This document shows positions 35,428 to 43,983 of a DNA stretch of 64,000 nucleotides, piece after piece (within the stretch, counting starts at the first letter, position 1; each line of letters begins with the position of its first letter). The notes beneath the pieces were generated by a model that saw only the letters and a list, made by a program, of their open reading frames with translations, did no database searches and was not told the DNA's origin. A program made the translations under genes and the position numbers. The stretch comes from Marinobacter sediminum (GTDB lineage: Bacteria > Pseudomonadota > Gammaproteobacteria > Pseudomonadales > Oleiphilaceae): contig NZ_JAEMQH010000002.1 of NCBI RefSeq assembly GCF_016820575.1, positions 741,305 to 805,304 of the forward strand, read 5' to 3'.

Positions 35428-36885
35428 TTAATGCCTTTTCATGAAAGCCGTCAGATAACACTTTGATTCCAGAAGTTCCTCCTTACGGAATAAAATTATT
35501 GCGATAACGAAGGATAAGATAGACGCTGACACGGTTTTGGCAAATATAGTTAGCCCACAGATATTCTGGGGAATAAAAATGTAATCGATTGCGGCATAGC
35601 TTGAAAAAACCAAACACGCAGTGATTAATCCTGTCTGATTGATTCTGAGGGGATAAAATTTCTTTCCGGTGTGGAGCGCATAACAGTATTGAGCTAAGGA
35701 TCCTAGCGCTAATCCAGCAGCCGCACCAACAAAGCCAAATTTTGGAATTAACGTCGCATAAAAAAAGGTTATTATAGCCGCTGTAAAAATATTATTTTTC
35801 GTCAACTCAAGCGTCTTGTTCGTTATCAAAAAACTGAAGTTGTTAAAGATTGTTAAACATTGAAATACGCTGGCTAATATTAGAAAGGGTACCGCATTAA
35901 TAGCCGAATGGAATTCGGGCGCAGACATCAGCTCGATCAGGATTGGAGAAAACGCACTGACCCAGACTCCCGAAATGAGAAGCAATGCGGTAATCATACG
36001 AAAGGCAAGAGAGTACGCCGGGTACGGATTATCATTTTTTGCAATCGAATACCGCTCTGTCTGCCAGTATTGGGCGAATGGGCTCCAAACCAGAACCCCG
36101 ACAATGGCTCCAAATTTCGCCGCCAATTCGAATAGCCCAACCTCATCCAGCGAAGAAAAAATTCGAATAAAATAGCGATTAGATGAGCCGATATAAAGAC
36201 CAATCATCCCTGAGAGCCATAGAGGCCAGCTGAATTTTAGGATTTTGATGGCTAAAAATTTGTTCGTATGTATTCCCGTGTGATAGAGGGTATAGAACAT
36301 TAGTATTAGTGCTATTGTTACGGAGGAAACAAGGCTGCTCAGAGCGAGCCCCATCAATCCCCACTCCAAAACAACTATGGTGATTACGTTCAAAGAAAGT
36401 TGTAAAGCCAGCTTGGCCATATTGAAATTAAAAAATGTCCACGGTTTTTTTATGATTCTTATATAAGTAAGGCTGTATTGCTCTAAAGCATGGGTAAGTA
36501 TCAAAGCCGAAAATATTGTTACGTAAATGCTGTAGTCGGCATTACCAAACACGATATTTGAAAGAGGCGTAGAGAAGCCAGCCATAACCAGGCATGCCGA
36601 GCCACTAAAGACTGAAGTCACCAAAAACGCGGTGTTTATTACCGAATTTTTCTGTTGGATGTTGTCTTGTTCATGATAGAACTTAGGGATAGCCTGGAAC
36701 ATATGCCCGCCAAGGAGGATTTCGAATAGGCTGACGAGAAATACGAGCAGTCCGATAACACCATAATCTGATGGGGACAGGTAGTTGGTGTATATGGGTA
36801 GCATCAGGAACCCAACGAGTTGCCGGGAGACATTACCCACTGCATAAATTGTAGAGTGAGAGACCATTTGTCGGGCCTGGCTCAC
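35428..36885 (-). CDS. Polysaccharide flippase (Wzx/MATE-like)
   Basis: A protein of 485 residues with 12-14 membrane segments from IYAVGNVSRQLVGFLMLPIY onward. The N-terminal motif NYLSPSDYGVIGLLVF is characteristic of the oligosaccharide flippase family. It moves undecaprenyl-linked repeat units to the periplasmic face. The end overlaps no gene; the start overlaps the upstream glycosyltransferase stop by 4 bases (36882-36885). The AT-rich composition matches the 26.8-34 kb block. Confidence 0.93.
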   Translation of the reverse strand: MSQARQMVSHSTIYAVGNVSRQLVGFLMLPIYTNYLSPSDYGVIGLLVFLVSLFEILLGGHMFQAIPKFYHEQDNIQQKNSVINTAFLVTSVFSGSACLVMAGFSTPLSNIVFGNADYSIYVTIFSALILTHALEQYSLTYIRIIKKPWTFFNFNMAKLALQLSLNVITIVVLEWGLMGLALSSLVSSVTIALILMFYTLYHTGIHTNKFLAIKILKFSWPLWLSGMIGLYIGSSNRYFIRIFSSLDEVGLFELAAKFGAIVGVLVWSPFAQYWQTERYSIAKNDNPYPAYSLAFRMITALLLISGVWVSAFSPILIELMSAPEFHSAINAVPFLILASVFQCLTIFNNFSFLITNKTLELTKNNIFTAAIITFFYATLIPKFGFVGAAAGLALGSLAQYCYALHTGKKFYPLRINQTGLITACLVFSSYAAIDYIFIPQNICGLTIFAKTVSASILSFVIAIILFRKEELLESKCYLTAFMKRH

Positions 36886-38042
36886 GATACTTTCTCCAAA
36901 TTTTGCTCAAGTGTGCGAAATACGCTTAAAATTCCGCGTGCTTGTGATTCTTGGCAATACTCTTTCAAAACACGCTGCCGTCCGTTTTGTCCATATTCAA
37001 GAAGCTTGTGGGGGGCACTCAGAAATTTGTCGACTGCGTCAGCGGCAGCCTCGTGGTCGCCTACCGGAAATTTCATGCCTGTCAGTGGAGTCACGGCCTC
37101 ATTGAGGCCGGGCAGGTCTGAAACAAGTAGTGGCAATGCAGAAGAGGCCATCTCCAAGGAAGACATGGGAAACGAATCCCATTCTGTCGAGGCAATCATT
37201 CCGATAGAGCAACTTTTCAATAGATCAGCGACGTCACTTCTATAACCACCGAAGGTGACATGGGCGCTCACCGCGTCGTCGTTCAGGTACTCTGAAAAGC
37301 TCTCTAGCTCGCCGGCGCGGTTACCGAGTATAAGAAAATGGACATCCCGTCGTTTTATCCGATGAATAAGAGAACTGGCGGCCTGAAGGATTACGTGTAC
37401 ACCCTTTCTTCTCTCCATGTGACCAGAGAAGACGATGATCCTTCGGTCTCGAGGAATGTCAAAGCTATCATGCGCGTAGAATCGTTTATTCGGGTCTGGA
37501 GCGAACTGTTCGGTGTCAATGCCGGTTTTTACAACGGAGGTCCTGGATTTCGGGATACCGCGTCCAGTCACTGCGGTATTGCGCATTCCCTCAGACTGGA
37601 AAATGAAATGGTCTGGTCCATGCTTTCTAAAAGAAACTTCCAGCTTTTTTAGCAATAGCTTCACGCCGCTGTTTGGTGAACTCATTGGGGCCCCCCAGTA
37701 GGACACAAAGGTTTTTATGCCGCCTAGCCTCAATGCACGGTACATAGGTTGGGATACGGGCTGGTCGAACCCAAGCAGTCGGGTGATCTTGTGCCGTCTT
37801 ACGTAGGCTTCGATTTCGTCAATTTTGTTTTGATGCGTCCAGGTTGTATTTAACTGAAGAACGTTCTTAAGCTCACTAGGGAGACTTGGTGTCATTCCTC
37901 CGTCTAGCCTGGAGTACGCGAAATGTATGTCTGAAATGTCCTTAGTTAAAGACTTCGCGACGCTTAGAAAAGTATGCTCGTGACTTGAGGCGGCAAACCC
38001 TGGATTGGATTCACAGTGAAATAGAACCAACATACCGCTCAT
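36882..38042 (-). CDS. Glycosyltransferase family 4
   Basis: A protein of 386 residues. GT-B donor-domain motifs: IVFSGHMERRKGVHVILQAA and the E-x7-E region TEWDSFPMSSLEMASSA. N-terminal VLFHCESNPGFA takes the place of the usual glycine-rich acceptor loop. It adds one sugar to the repeat unit. It is coupled by 4-base overlaps to the pyruvyltransferase upstream and the flippase downstream. Confidence 0.88.
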   Translation of the reverse strand: MSGMLVLFHCESNPGFAASSHEHTFLSVAKSLTKDISDIHFAYSRLDGGMTPSLPSELKNVLQLNTTWTHQNKIDEIEAYVRRHKITRLLGFDQPVSQPMYRALRLGGIKTFVSYWGAPMSSPNSGVKLLLKKLEVSFRKHGPDHFIFQSEGMRNTAVTGRGIPKSRTSVVKTGIDTEQFAPDPNKRFYAHDSFDIPRDRRIIVFSGHMERRKGVHVILQAASSLIHRIKRRDVHFLILGNRAGELESFSEYLNDDAVSAHVTFGGYRSDVADLLKSCSIGMIASTEWDSFPMSSLEMASSALPLLVSDLPGLNEAVTPLTGMKFPVGDHEAAADAVDKFLSAPHKLLEYGQNGRQRVLKEYCQESQARGILSVFRTLEQNLEKVS

Positions 38043-39241
38043 GAGGTTTTTGCCTCGTTGCGTTGGTTGAGGGGAATATTGGCACCTGGTTTAGTGAGGC
38101 CTGACAGCATCTTGTAGGGGCGTTCGCTATCTTCTCTGGCGTCTTGCTGAATTCGGAGTGCGGCAGCAAGGAACTCGTCCTTGGACGCACAAGCTTCCGT
38201 AACCAAACCCTCTAGGTGGGTTTCCACCTCATGAATCGAAACAACCCTTGGTTTGAGCCCCAGGGCTTCAAACGATCCAGTTAGTTTCGCCTGAGTGTAT
38301 TCATCAACATAAATGCCAACCGCTGGGATTCCAATTGACAGAGCAAAGACAAGTTGGTGGTAGCGCATGGAGATTACGAACTGGGAGTCTGCGGTGAGTG
38401 CTTTTAACTCCGAGGCGAGTGGAATTGGGTCCACCAGGCAGAAACCGTGATCTTGCCAGAGATGCTCGATATTGTGCGCTAGTTTGATATCCCCCTCTGT
38501 GCCTCTTGGAGCATGGTGCGGGATGAACACAGTGTTAAGATCGTGGTTCCGAATTGTTTTCTCGATAGTGGATGCCACTCTCAAAACATCATCGTTGTCC
38601 ATGTCACCAAACTTGCGCATGGAAACGCAGGCGAAAGCGCCACTTTGTTGACTGATCGATCGGCTATAGCTGCTGTGTCGACGCTCCAGGTAGCAAGCGT
38701 CGTCGAGGGCAAAATGGACTGGAGAGCTAACTTGGGTGTGTGAAAAATTTACGTCCCTGACGCCAATCCACGCTGCCCGGCGAAGGACCTGATCAACGGT
38801 TTTTCGGTGATGAGGTTCGTAGGGACCTATAGTTTGGCTAACAAGGTAAACGTCCTTTCGGAAGAAATTGGCAACGCGAAGGAGGCGAAGACGGGATTCT
38901 AGGACATGGGGCCAGACGCTGGTCATGTTGCCACCGCCACAGATCAACACCTTGTCGCACCTCAGTACCTGGACAATGTTCATGAGGATGGCCTTCCAGT
39001 AAGACAAAGGGTTTCTCCATCGCATCCTGCGAAAATTTTCGTCTGTCACATGGTAGAACGGAAAAGCCCTTATCCCGTATGTCTCGGGGATGGCTGTCGG
39101 GGCGGCGCAACCGAGGACAAGGTTTTCCTTTCCAATCAGTCTGCTGAGGCGTTCGATCGCTACCTCTGCCATGGCTTCGTCGCCGACATGATACTCTGGC
39201 CCGAGCCCCGTAATGTCCGACAGCATGAGAATTTTTGGCAT
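38039..39241 (-). CDS. Polysaccharide pyruvyl transferase-family protein
   Basis: A protein of 400 residues. Motifs: VGDEAMAEVAIERL, KVLICGGGNMTSVWP and the C-terminal VISMRYHQLVFALSIGIPAV, which is the conserved R-x-H region of the family. It transfers pyruvate from phosphoenolpyruvate to a sugar as a ketal, adding negative charge to the polymer. The ATG at 39239-39241 gives the family-like N-terminus; a start seven codons earlier (39262) has no better ribosome-binding site. Confidence 0.88.
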   Translation of the reverse strand: MPKILMLSDITGLGPEYHVGDEAMAEVAIERLSRLIGKENLVLGCAAPTAIPETYGIRAFPFYHVTDENFRRMRWRNPLSYWKAILMNIVQVLRCDKVLICGGGNMTSVWPHVLESRLRLLRVANFFRKDVYLVSQTIGPYEPHHRKTVDQVLRRAAWIGVRDVNFSHTQVSSPVHFALDDACYLERRHSSYSRSISQQSGAFACVSMRKFGDMDNDDVLRVASTIEKTIRNHDLNTVFIPHHAPRGTEGDIKLAHNIEHLWQDHGFCLVDPIPLASELKALTADSQFVISMRYHQLVFALSIGIPAVGIYVDEYTQAKLTGSFEALGLKPRVVSIHEVETHLEGLVTEACASKDEFLAAALRIQQDAREDSERPYKMLSGLTKPGANIPLNQRNEAKTS

Positions 39242-39355
39242 TTTGCACACTCTGTAAGTCATAAGTCAGTTAACGATCCATGTCACTTATGAAGCGCCCG
39301 ACAAGATCAGAATCGAATCCGAATCGATGTCGCGGAGACATCGCCTATTATCGGC

Positions 39356-40468
39356 TTATTGGATATACAGCTCCTCGTACTTTTTAGTATTCGCGCACAG
39401 ACCAAAGGTCGTAAGTGCATGGAGCAGACCTTTTTCCGTCTTTTTTCCAAGCTCTATTCGGGATCTCAGGGCCTGAGCCGTGGTTTTCGCGTAGGCCTCG
39501 GGGCTCTGTTCATCAACCAACCAGCCGCACTCGCCGTCGGCCAGAACTTCTGGTATCCCGCCTACCCGGTGGGCAATTACCGGGATTTCCATTGCCAATG
39601 CTTCTAACAAAGTCATCGGTAGGCCTTCGTGGTCGGAGGTCATCAGCAGTGCGTCGAGTGTTCGAAGCTCGCCAAAGGCCGGGTTAATGAAGCCCTTAAA
39701 TTCGATCCTGCCGGTGATTCCAAGGTTTAGAGCCAGTGCTCGCATTCGCTGTTCCATCGGGCCAGAGCCAATGACAACCCCAACGCATTTAAAACCTTGC
39801 TCATTGAGCAAAGCGATCGTTCGGATGAACAGATCAATTCTTTTTACTGGCATCAGGCGGCCAACGATTCCAATGCGAAAATGTTCTCCTCCCGTTGATG
39901 GGCGCTTGGGCCATTGCTCGCGAATACCATCAACGTCAACAAAGTTGAAAATTTTTCGAACCTTGCCTGGAAAGACCCTACCAAGTGTTGTTTCAAGCTG
40001 GGATGACACAGCAACGATCGTTTGTTGCCGGAGCCGCCCTAATAACAAGTCTAGTTGCCTGACCAGCCATTTGTGAGGCGACTTAAAAGAGATTTCTACT
40101 TCGGGGTTGCCGTGGACGGTTCGAACGGAATAGGGGACACCGGCAAGGTCCTTGCCTAGGATTCCGAGAATATTTTCCTTGAAACCGTGGGTATGCAGAA
40201 CGGTTGTGTTGTGACGGCGGCAATGGTCGCGAATGATTTTTACCATTTTCAAGGCGCCATGCCGTGCTTCGTCCGCAACCTCGACCTCAACCCCAAGCTC
40301 TCTCAGGTTTTGGCTAAGCACTCCCTCGTTGAAGACGACGGCGGTTAGCTGTAGGTGAGGGGAATCCACCAGAGCCCGGCATAGACTGTACACCTGTACT
40401 TCGGCTCCAGCCCAAAGGTCGCCGGAAACAACATGAGTGACAACGGTAACTTTCGTTGGGGTATTCAT
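39356..40468 (-). CDS. Glycosyltransferase family 4
   Basis: A protein of 370 residues. N-terminal THVVSGDLWAGAEVQVYSL holds the GAE acceptor loop; GIVGRLMPVKRIDLFIRTIA and TSDHEGLPMTLLEALAMEI (E-x7-E) are donor-site motifs. The start at 40468 overlaps the stop of the deacetylase gene as ATGA; the longer frame from 40504 is rejected. A 114-base gap separates it from the pyruvyltransferase gene. Confidence 0.9.
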   Translation of the reverse strand: MNTPTKVTVVTHVVSGDLWAGAEVQVYSLCRALVDSPHLQLTAVVFNEGVLSQNLRELGVEVEVADEARHGALKMVKIIRDHCRRHNTTVLHTHGFKENILGILGKDLAGVPYSVRTVHGNPEVEISFKSPHKWLVRQLDLLLGRLRQQTIVAVSSQLETTLGRVFPGKVRKIFNFVDVDGIREQWPKRPSTGGEHFRIGIVGRLMPVKRIDLFIRTIALLNEQGFKCVGVVIGSGPMEQRMRALALNLGITGRIEFKGFINPAFGELRTLDALLMTSDHEGLPMTLLEALAMEIPVIAHRVGGIPEVLADGECGWLVDEQSPEAYAKTTAQALRSRIELGKKTEKGLLHALTTFGLCANTKKYEELYIQ

Positions 40469-41496
40469 AAAATACCCCGCCCCAAGGTTGCGAAAAGCCT
40501 CCAAGCCGAGTTGCTATTGCCATCATGAAGATTGAAACGGTGTAGGTCGAAGGCATCCCGATCGCTGGGGTTCCACCCGGTCTTCGTTGTACACGCAGCC
40601 TGATAATGACTTTTGACCAGGTGTTGACCTTCCGGGGTAATGTCGCCGTTCGGGTAGCAGAAGATAGGTACCGCCGTGCCGCCAAATTTTCGCAAGTCCT
40701 GCAGGCAGCCGACGATTTCATCACGGAGAGTTGAGCCAAGTTCAATTCGGTTCAGTCGAAAATGATGCTGAGTGTGGGCTCCGAAGCGAACGAGCTCACT
40801 GTGTGCCATCTCCTCAAGCTCTGCATTGCTCAGGATGTAGCGAGATTGTCCACTGGAAATTCCAGCAGCGACCAACTCAGGGATACCTGAGAGATGGGCT
40901 AGGATCGTTTTGTCGTCCAACTCTTTAAGTCGATCAATGACGGAGTCGGCCTCGGTCAGGGTCAGCGGCGAATTTGGAGATGACTTGGGCGGGAGGTATG
41001 GCTTTAACCAATGGAACTCTGGCCGGGAGGTATCGATAGGAGTGTTCGTTAGTAGCTTCAAGACCTGCTCGGGCCAGAACACCTGATGGGTGTCGAGTAA
41101 TCCGGTCACCAAAAAAACGGTAGCTGGTACGCTTTCCGAGCGAAGGATCGGGAAGCCGTATTCATAGTTATCTTGCCAACCATCGTCGAAGGTCAGGGCC
41201 ACAACAAGTTTGGGTAGTTTATCGTGACTTGAGCGCTTGGCCAGCCAGTCATCCAGGTGCATGGGCACGGCTCCCAATGACTTCATTAGCCGAATATGGC
41301 GGCGTAAGGCTTCTGGGGATGTAATCATTCCGGGTTGTTCACACTGACGGCCAGAGTGTTGCGCAGGAAGGATCCGGTGGTAGGTCAGAATGATCAGTGT
41401 TGGCGTGGAGGTAAACTTGATCCTTAGCCAGCCATAGACTGCAAGCGCCGTGAGGGCACAGTACTTCAATACCGATCTTAGGTGCGCCAAGACCAT
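40465..41496 (-). CDS. Polysaccharide deacetylase-family protein
   Basis: A protein of 343 residues. NodB motifs: VALTFDDGWQDNYEYGFP and FGAHTQHHFRLNRI; the C-terminal region has PIFCYPNGDITPEG. The N-terminus ILTYHRILP with a preceding hydrophobic helix (YCALTALAVYGWL) suggests membrane anchoring. It is the third deacetylase of the window. It starts the minus-strand operon ending at 35428. Confidence 0.88.
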   Translation of the reverse strand: MVLAHLRSVLKYCALTALAVYGWLRIKFTSTPTLIILTYHRILPAQHSGRQCEQPGMITSPEALRRHIRLMKSLGAVPMHLDDWLAKRSSHDKLPKLVVALTFDDGWQDNYEYGFPILRSESVPATVFLVTGLLDTHQVFWPEQVLKLLTNTPIDTSRPEFHWLKPYLPPKSSPNSPLTLTEADSVIDRLKELDDKTILAHLSGIPELVAAGISSGQSRYILSNAELEEMAHSELVRFGAHTQHHFRLNRIELGSTLRDEIVGCLQDLRKFGGTAVPIFCYPNGDITPEGQHLVKSHYQAACTTKTGWNPSDRDAFDLHRFNLHDGNSNSAWRLFATLGRGIL

Positions 41497-41613
41497 GCCT
41501 CCCTGAAAGCCGCTAGTAGTTTTGGCTTTATCGTCCCTGTATAGTCTTTAATATAGATTCTGGCAGCAGATGGCGGGCTTGTCATTACTACCGGTTCACA
41601 AGGATTGAGAACT

Positions 41614-42753
41614 ATGCTGGTTTTCCTGTTCTGGTTGTCGTTGATTGGCGTCGGATTCAGTTATTTTTTATATCCAATCCTGCTCCTGCTCGTTCCTAAG
41701 CGAAAAGTACCCACTCCGATTGAAATAGAATCCGACTGTTCTCTCCCGAGGGTGTCCCTGATTGTGACCGCTCATAATGAGGAGTTGCGAATTCGGGAGA
41801 AAATCCAGAACTGCCTCGCGATTGACTATCCCGATCTGGAAATACTCGTGGCGTCTGATTGTTCAACGGACGATACGGACACCATCGTAAGAGATTATCA
41901 GGGCGACAACGTGATCCTTGCCCGAGCGGAGGAAAGAAAGGGTAAAGAGCACGCTCAATATCAGGCAATAGCCAAAGCCTCCGGGAGAATTCTGGTATTT
42001 TCGGACGTCGCCACATCGATTCCAGGCGATGCGCTTCGCAAGCTTGTCCGATACTTCCGGGACCCATCCGTGGGCGCGGTTTCCAGCGAGGATCGGTTCA
42101 TAAGTCGGGATGGAAACATTGTGGGCGAGGGCGCCTACGTTCGGTATGAAATGTGGTTGCGTAGCCTGGAGTCTGAACGAGGCGGCATCGTCGGCCTGAG
42201 TGGCTCTTTCTTCGCTGCGCGTAAAGAAGTGTGTGAAAGCCATTGGGATATCTGCTCGCCCAGCGATTTCAACACAGCACTCAATTGCGCCCGTAAGGGT
42301 TTGATAGCCGTTACCGCACCGGATGTGCTTGGCATCTATCACGATGTGAGTGACCCGTCGAAGGAGTACCAGAGAAAGATTAGGACGGTCATACGGGGGC
42401 TGACTGCTTTAGGTCGGCACATCGAAATTCTCAATCCTTTTAAATTCGGTTTGTTTTCTTTCCAGGTTTTTGGCCACAAACTCATGCGATGGGCGGTGCC
42501 TTGGTTTCAGTTGTCACTCTTTTTAAGTTCGCTGCTATTGGTGGGCAAAGGAGCGATATATCAGTTTGTATTGCTATGCCAGATTGGCGTTTATGGCTTG
42601 GTACTGGCAGCCTGGCTACTGCCGAAAACACGAAGGCGGAGTTGGGTAAAAATTCCTTTCTTTTTTGTTCAGGTGAACCTCGCTATCGCCCATGCAACCT
42701 TGAATTACCTTGCAGGCAAGCGGATGACTGTATGGACGCCATCAAAGCGCTGA
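41614..42753 (+). CDS. Glycosyltransferase family 2 membrane protein
   Basis: A protein of 379 residues. An N-terminal membrane helix (VFLFWLSLIGVGFSYFLYP) precedes a GT-A domain with SLIVTAHNEELRIREK, LVASDCSTDD, VSSEDRFIS and a QRKIRT box related to QxxRW; C-terminal membrane segments follow. It resembles processive synthases such as PNAG or hyaluronan synthase but is probably a repeat-unit transferase. ATG 41614 has AAGGA nine bases upstream; TTG 41605 is rejected. Confidence 0.88.
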   Translation: MLVFLFWLSLIGVGFSYFLYPILLLLVPKRKVPTPIEIESDCSLPRVSLIVTAHNEELRIREKIQNCLAIDYPDLEILVASDCSTDDTDTIVRDYQGDNVILARAEERKGKEHAQYQAIAKASGRILVFSDVATSIPGDALRKLVRYFRDPSVGAVSSEDRFISRDGNIVGEGAYVRYEMWLRSLESERGGIVGLSGSFFAARKEVCESHWDICSPSDFNTALNCARKGLIAVTAPDVLGIYHDVSDPSKEYQRKIRTVIRGLTALGRHIEILNPFKFGLFSFQVFGHKLMRWAVPWFQLSLFLSSLLLVGKGAIYQFVLLCQIGVYGLVLAAWLLPKTRRRSWVKIPFFFVQVNLAIAHATLNYLAGKRMTVWTPSKR

Positions 42754-43928
42754 GATCTCAGGGTCTGAGGGGGCTGGCGAAACTCAGACCGGTTGGCAGC
42801 CGGGTTCCCCGAATTCCCCCTAACGGTGAGGCGCCCTCTACCTTCGATTGGGACGAAAACTATCACACCGAGTTCTGCGTCTCTGGGACGACCGCGTTGG
42901 CTTTGGCCGTCGCAGTGGCAATTGGAGAAAGGCAGCTAGCCTATACTCCCGAAGTCATTCTTCCCGCCTACGGCTGCCCGGATCTCGTTGCTGCTGTCCT
43001 AGCCCAGAAAGCAAAACCTGTATTGGTCGACTTGGTTCCTGATTCACCACACATGGATTTGGAGAAAGTTAAAGAAGCGTTCTCTGGCGCGACTGTGGCA
43101 ATCGTCGGGGTGGGTTTGCTTGGTGTGCCTGAGCGCCTGGAGCTGTTGTCTGAACTCTGCCAAAGCAACGGTGTTGCCTTGATTGAGGATTCGGCGCAAT
43201 GCTTTCCCCCAGCCAGCGAGCATCAGCGCTGGGCAGATCTTATTGTGCTGAGTTTTGGCCGTGGCAAACCGGTTAACCTGATGGGGGGCGGTGCGTTGTT
43301 GGTCAGAAAAGACCTTCTCTCAGGCGCCAAACCCATTATCAATCGGTTTCCACTGATCGAGATGAAACTTGGTTTCAGGTGGAAGGTTAAACGACTGGTG
43401 TTCAACTTTTTGCTGCGGCGTTTTCCCTATTTTCTGACGGAGAAGCTGCCGGGGCTGAATATTGGAGAGACCAGGTTCAAAACGCTTGACGAGGTAGTGA
43501 GATTGGCATTGCCCGAGAGACTGTTGCACCTGGGCATTGATCACTTTCATCAACGTTCGGCCATGCATCGTGACTACCTAGAGCAATTAGACCCGTTGCA
43601 GAAAAACGGTTGGTGTTTTTTAGACACGGAGCCTATCTCCAGAGAGCTCCAACGGGTTGCGAGAAACCGTTTCGGTCTTTTGGCGCCTAGCAGACATCAC
43701 CGCGATCTTGCTGAGCGCAAACTGAACCGGGCAGGGGTGGGTGCCAGTGGATTGTATCGTCGAATTCTTCCTAAGATTGACGGAATCCGGGGTATCAGTG
43801 GGACCTCGGACTACCCGAATGCCCGAAGTTTTGCTGAAAGGTTACTCACCTTGCCGTGTCACGAGGACGTGACCACGGATGATATTACCCTCATTGTTCG
43901 CATTTTGATTGGATTGAGCCGGGAATAA
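42732..43928 (+). CDS. DegT/DnrJ/EryC1-type PLP aminotransferase
   Basis: A protein of 398 residues with PLP-fold motifs: FCVSGTTALALAVAVAIGE, EVILPAYGCPDLVAAVLAQK, ALIEDSAQC and SFGRGKPVNLMGGGALLV with the Schiff-base Lys. This family makes amino sugars from 4-keto sugars for polysaccharides. The ATG at 42732 lies inside the end of the GT2 gene (22-base overlap), a coupled arrangement. A longer frame from 42489 is unlikely. Confidence 0.85.
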   Translation: MDAIKALRSQGLRGLAKLRPVGSRVPRIPPNGEAPSTFDWDENYHTEFCVSGTTALALAVAVAIGERQLAYTPEVILPAYGCPDLVAAVLAQKAKPVLVDLVPDSPHMDLEKVKEAFSGATVAIVGVGLLGVPERLELLSELCQSNGVALIEDSAQCFPPASEHQRWADLIVLSFGRGKPVNLMGGGALLVRKDLLSGAKPIINRFPLIEMKLGFRWKVKRLVFNFLLRRFPYFLTEKLPGLNIGETRFKTLDEVVRLALPERLLHLGIDHFHQRSAMHRDYLEQLDPLQKNGWCFLDTEPISRELQRVARNRFGLLAPSRHHRDLAERKLNRAGVGASGLYRRILPKIDGIRGISGTSDYPNARSFAERLLTLPCHEDVTTDDITLIVRILIGLSRE

Positions 43929-43958
43929 GGGCCTCGTGTCATAGAAGCACGGGCCCTT
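43927..43958. terminator. Stem-loop between convergent aminotransferase and lipoprotein genes
   Basis: AAGGGCC-T-CGTG (43927-43938) pairs with CACGGGCCCTT (43948-43958) with one bulged T and a nine-base loop. It begins at the stop codon of the DegT-like gene, in the 55-base gap between convergent genes, and is a plausible bidirectional terminator. Confidence 0.55.
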
Positions 43959-43983
43959 CGGTTCCCTCACACTCGGGTACGTC

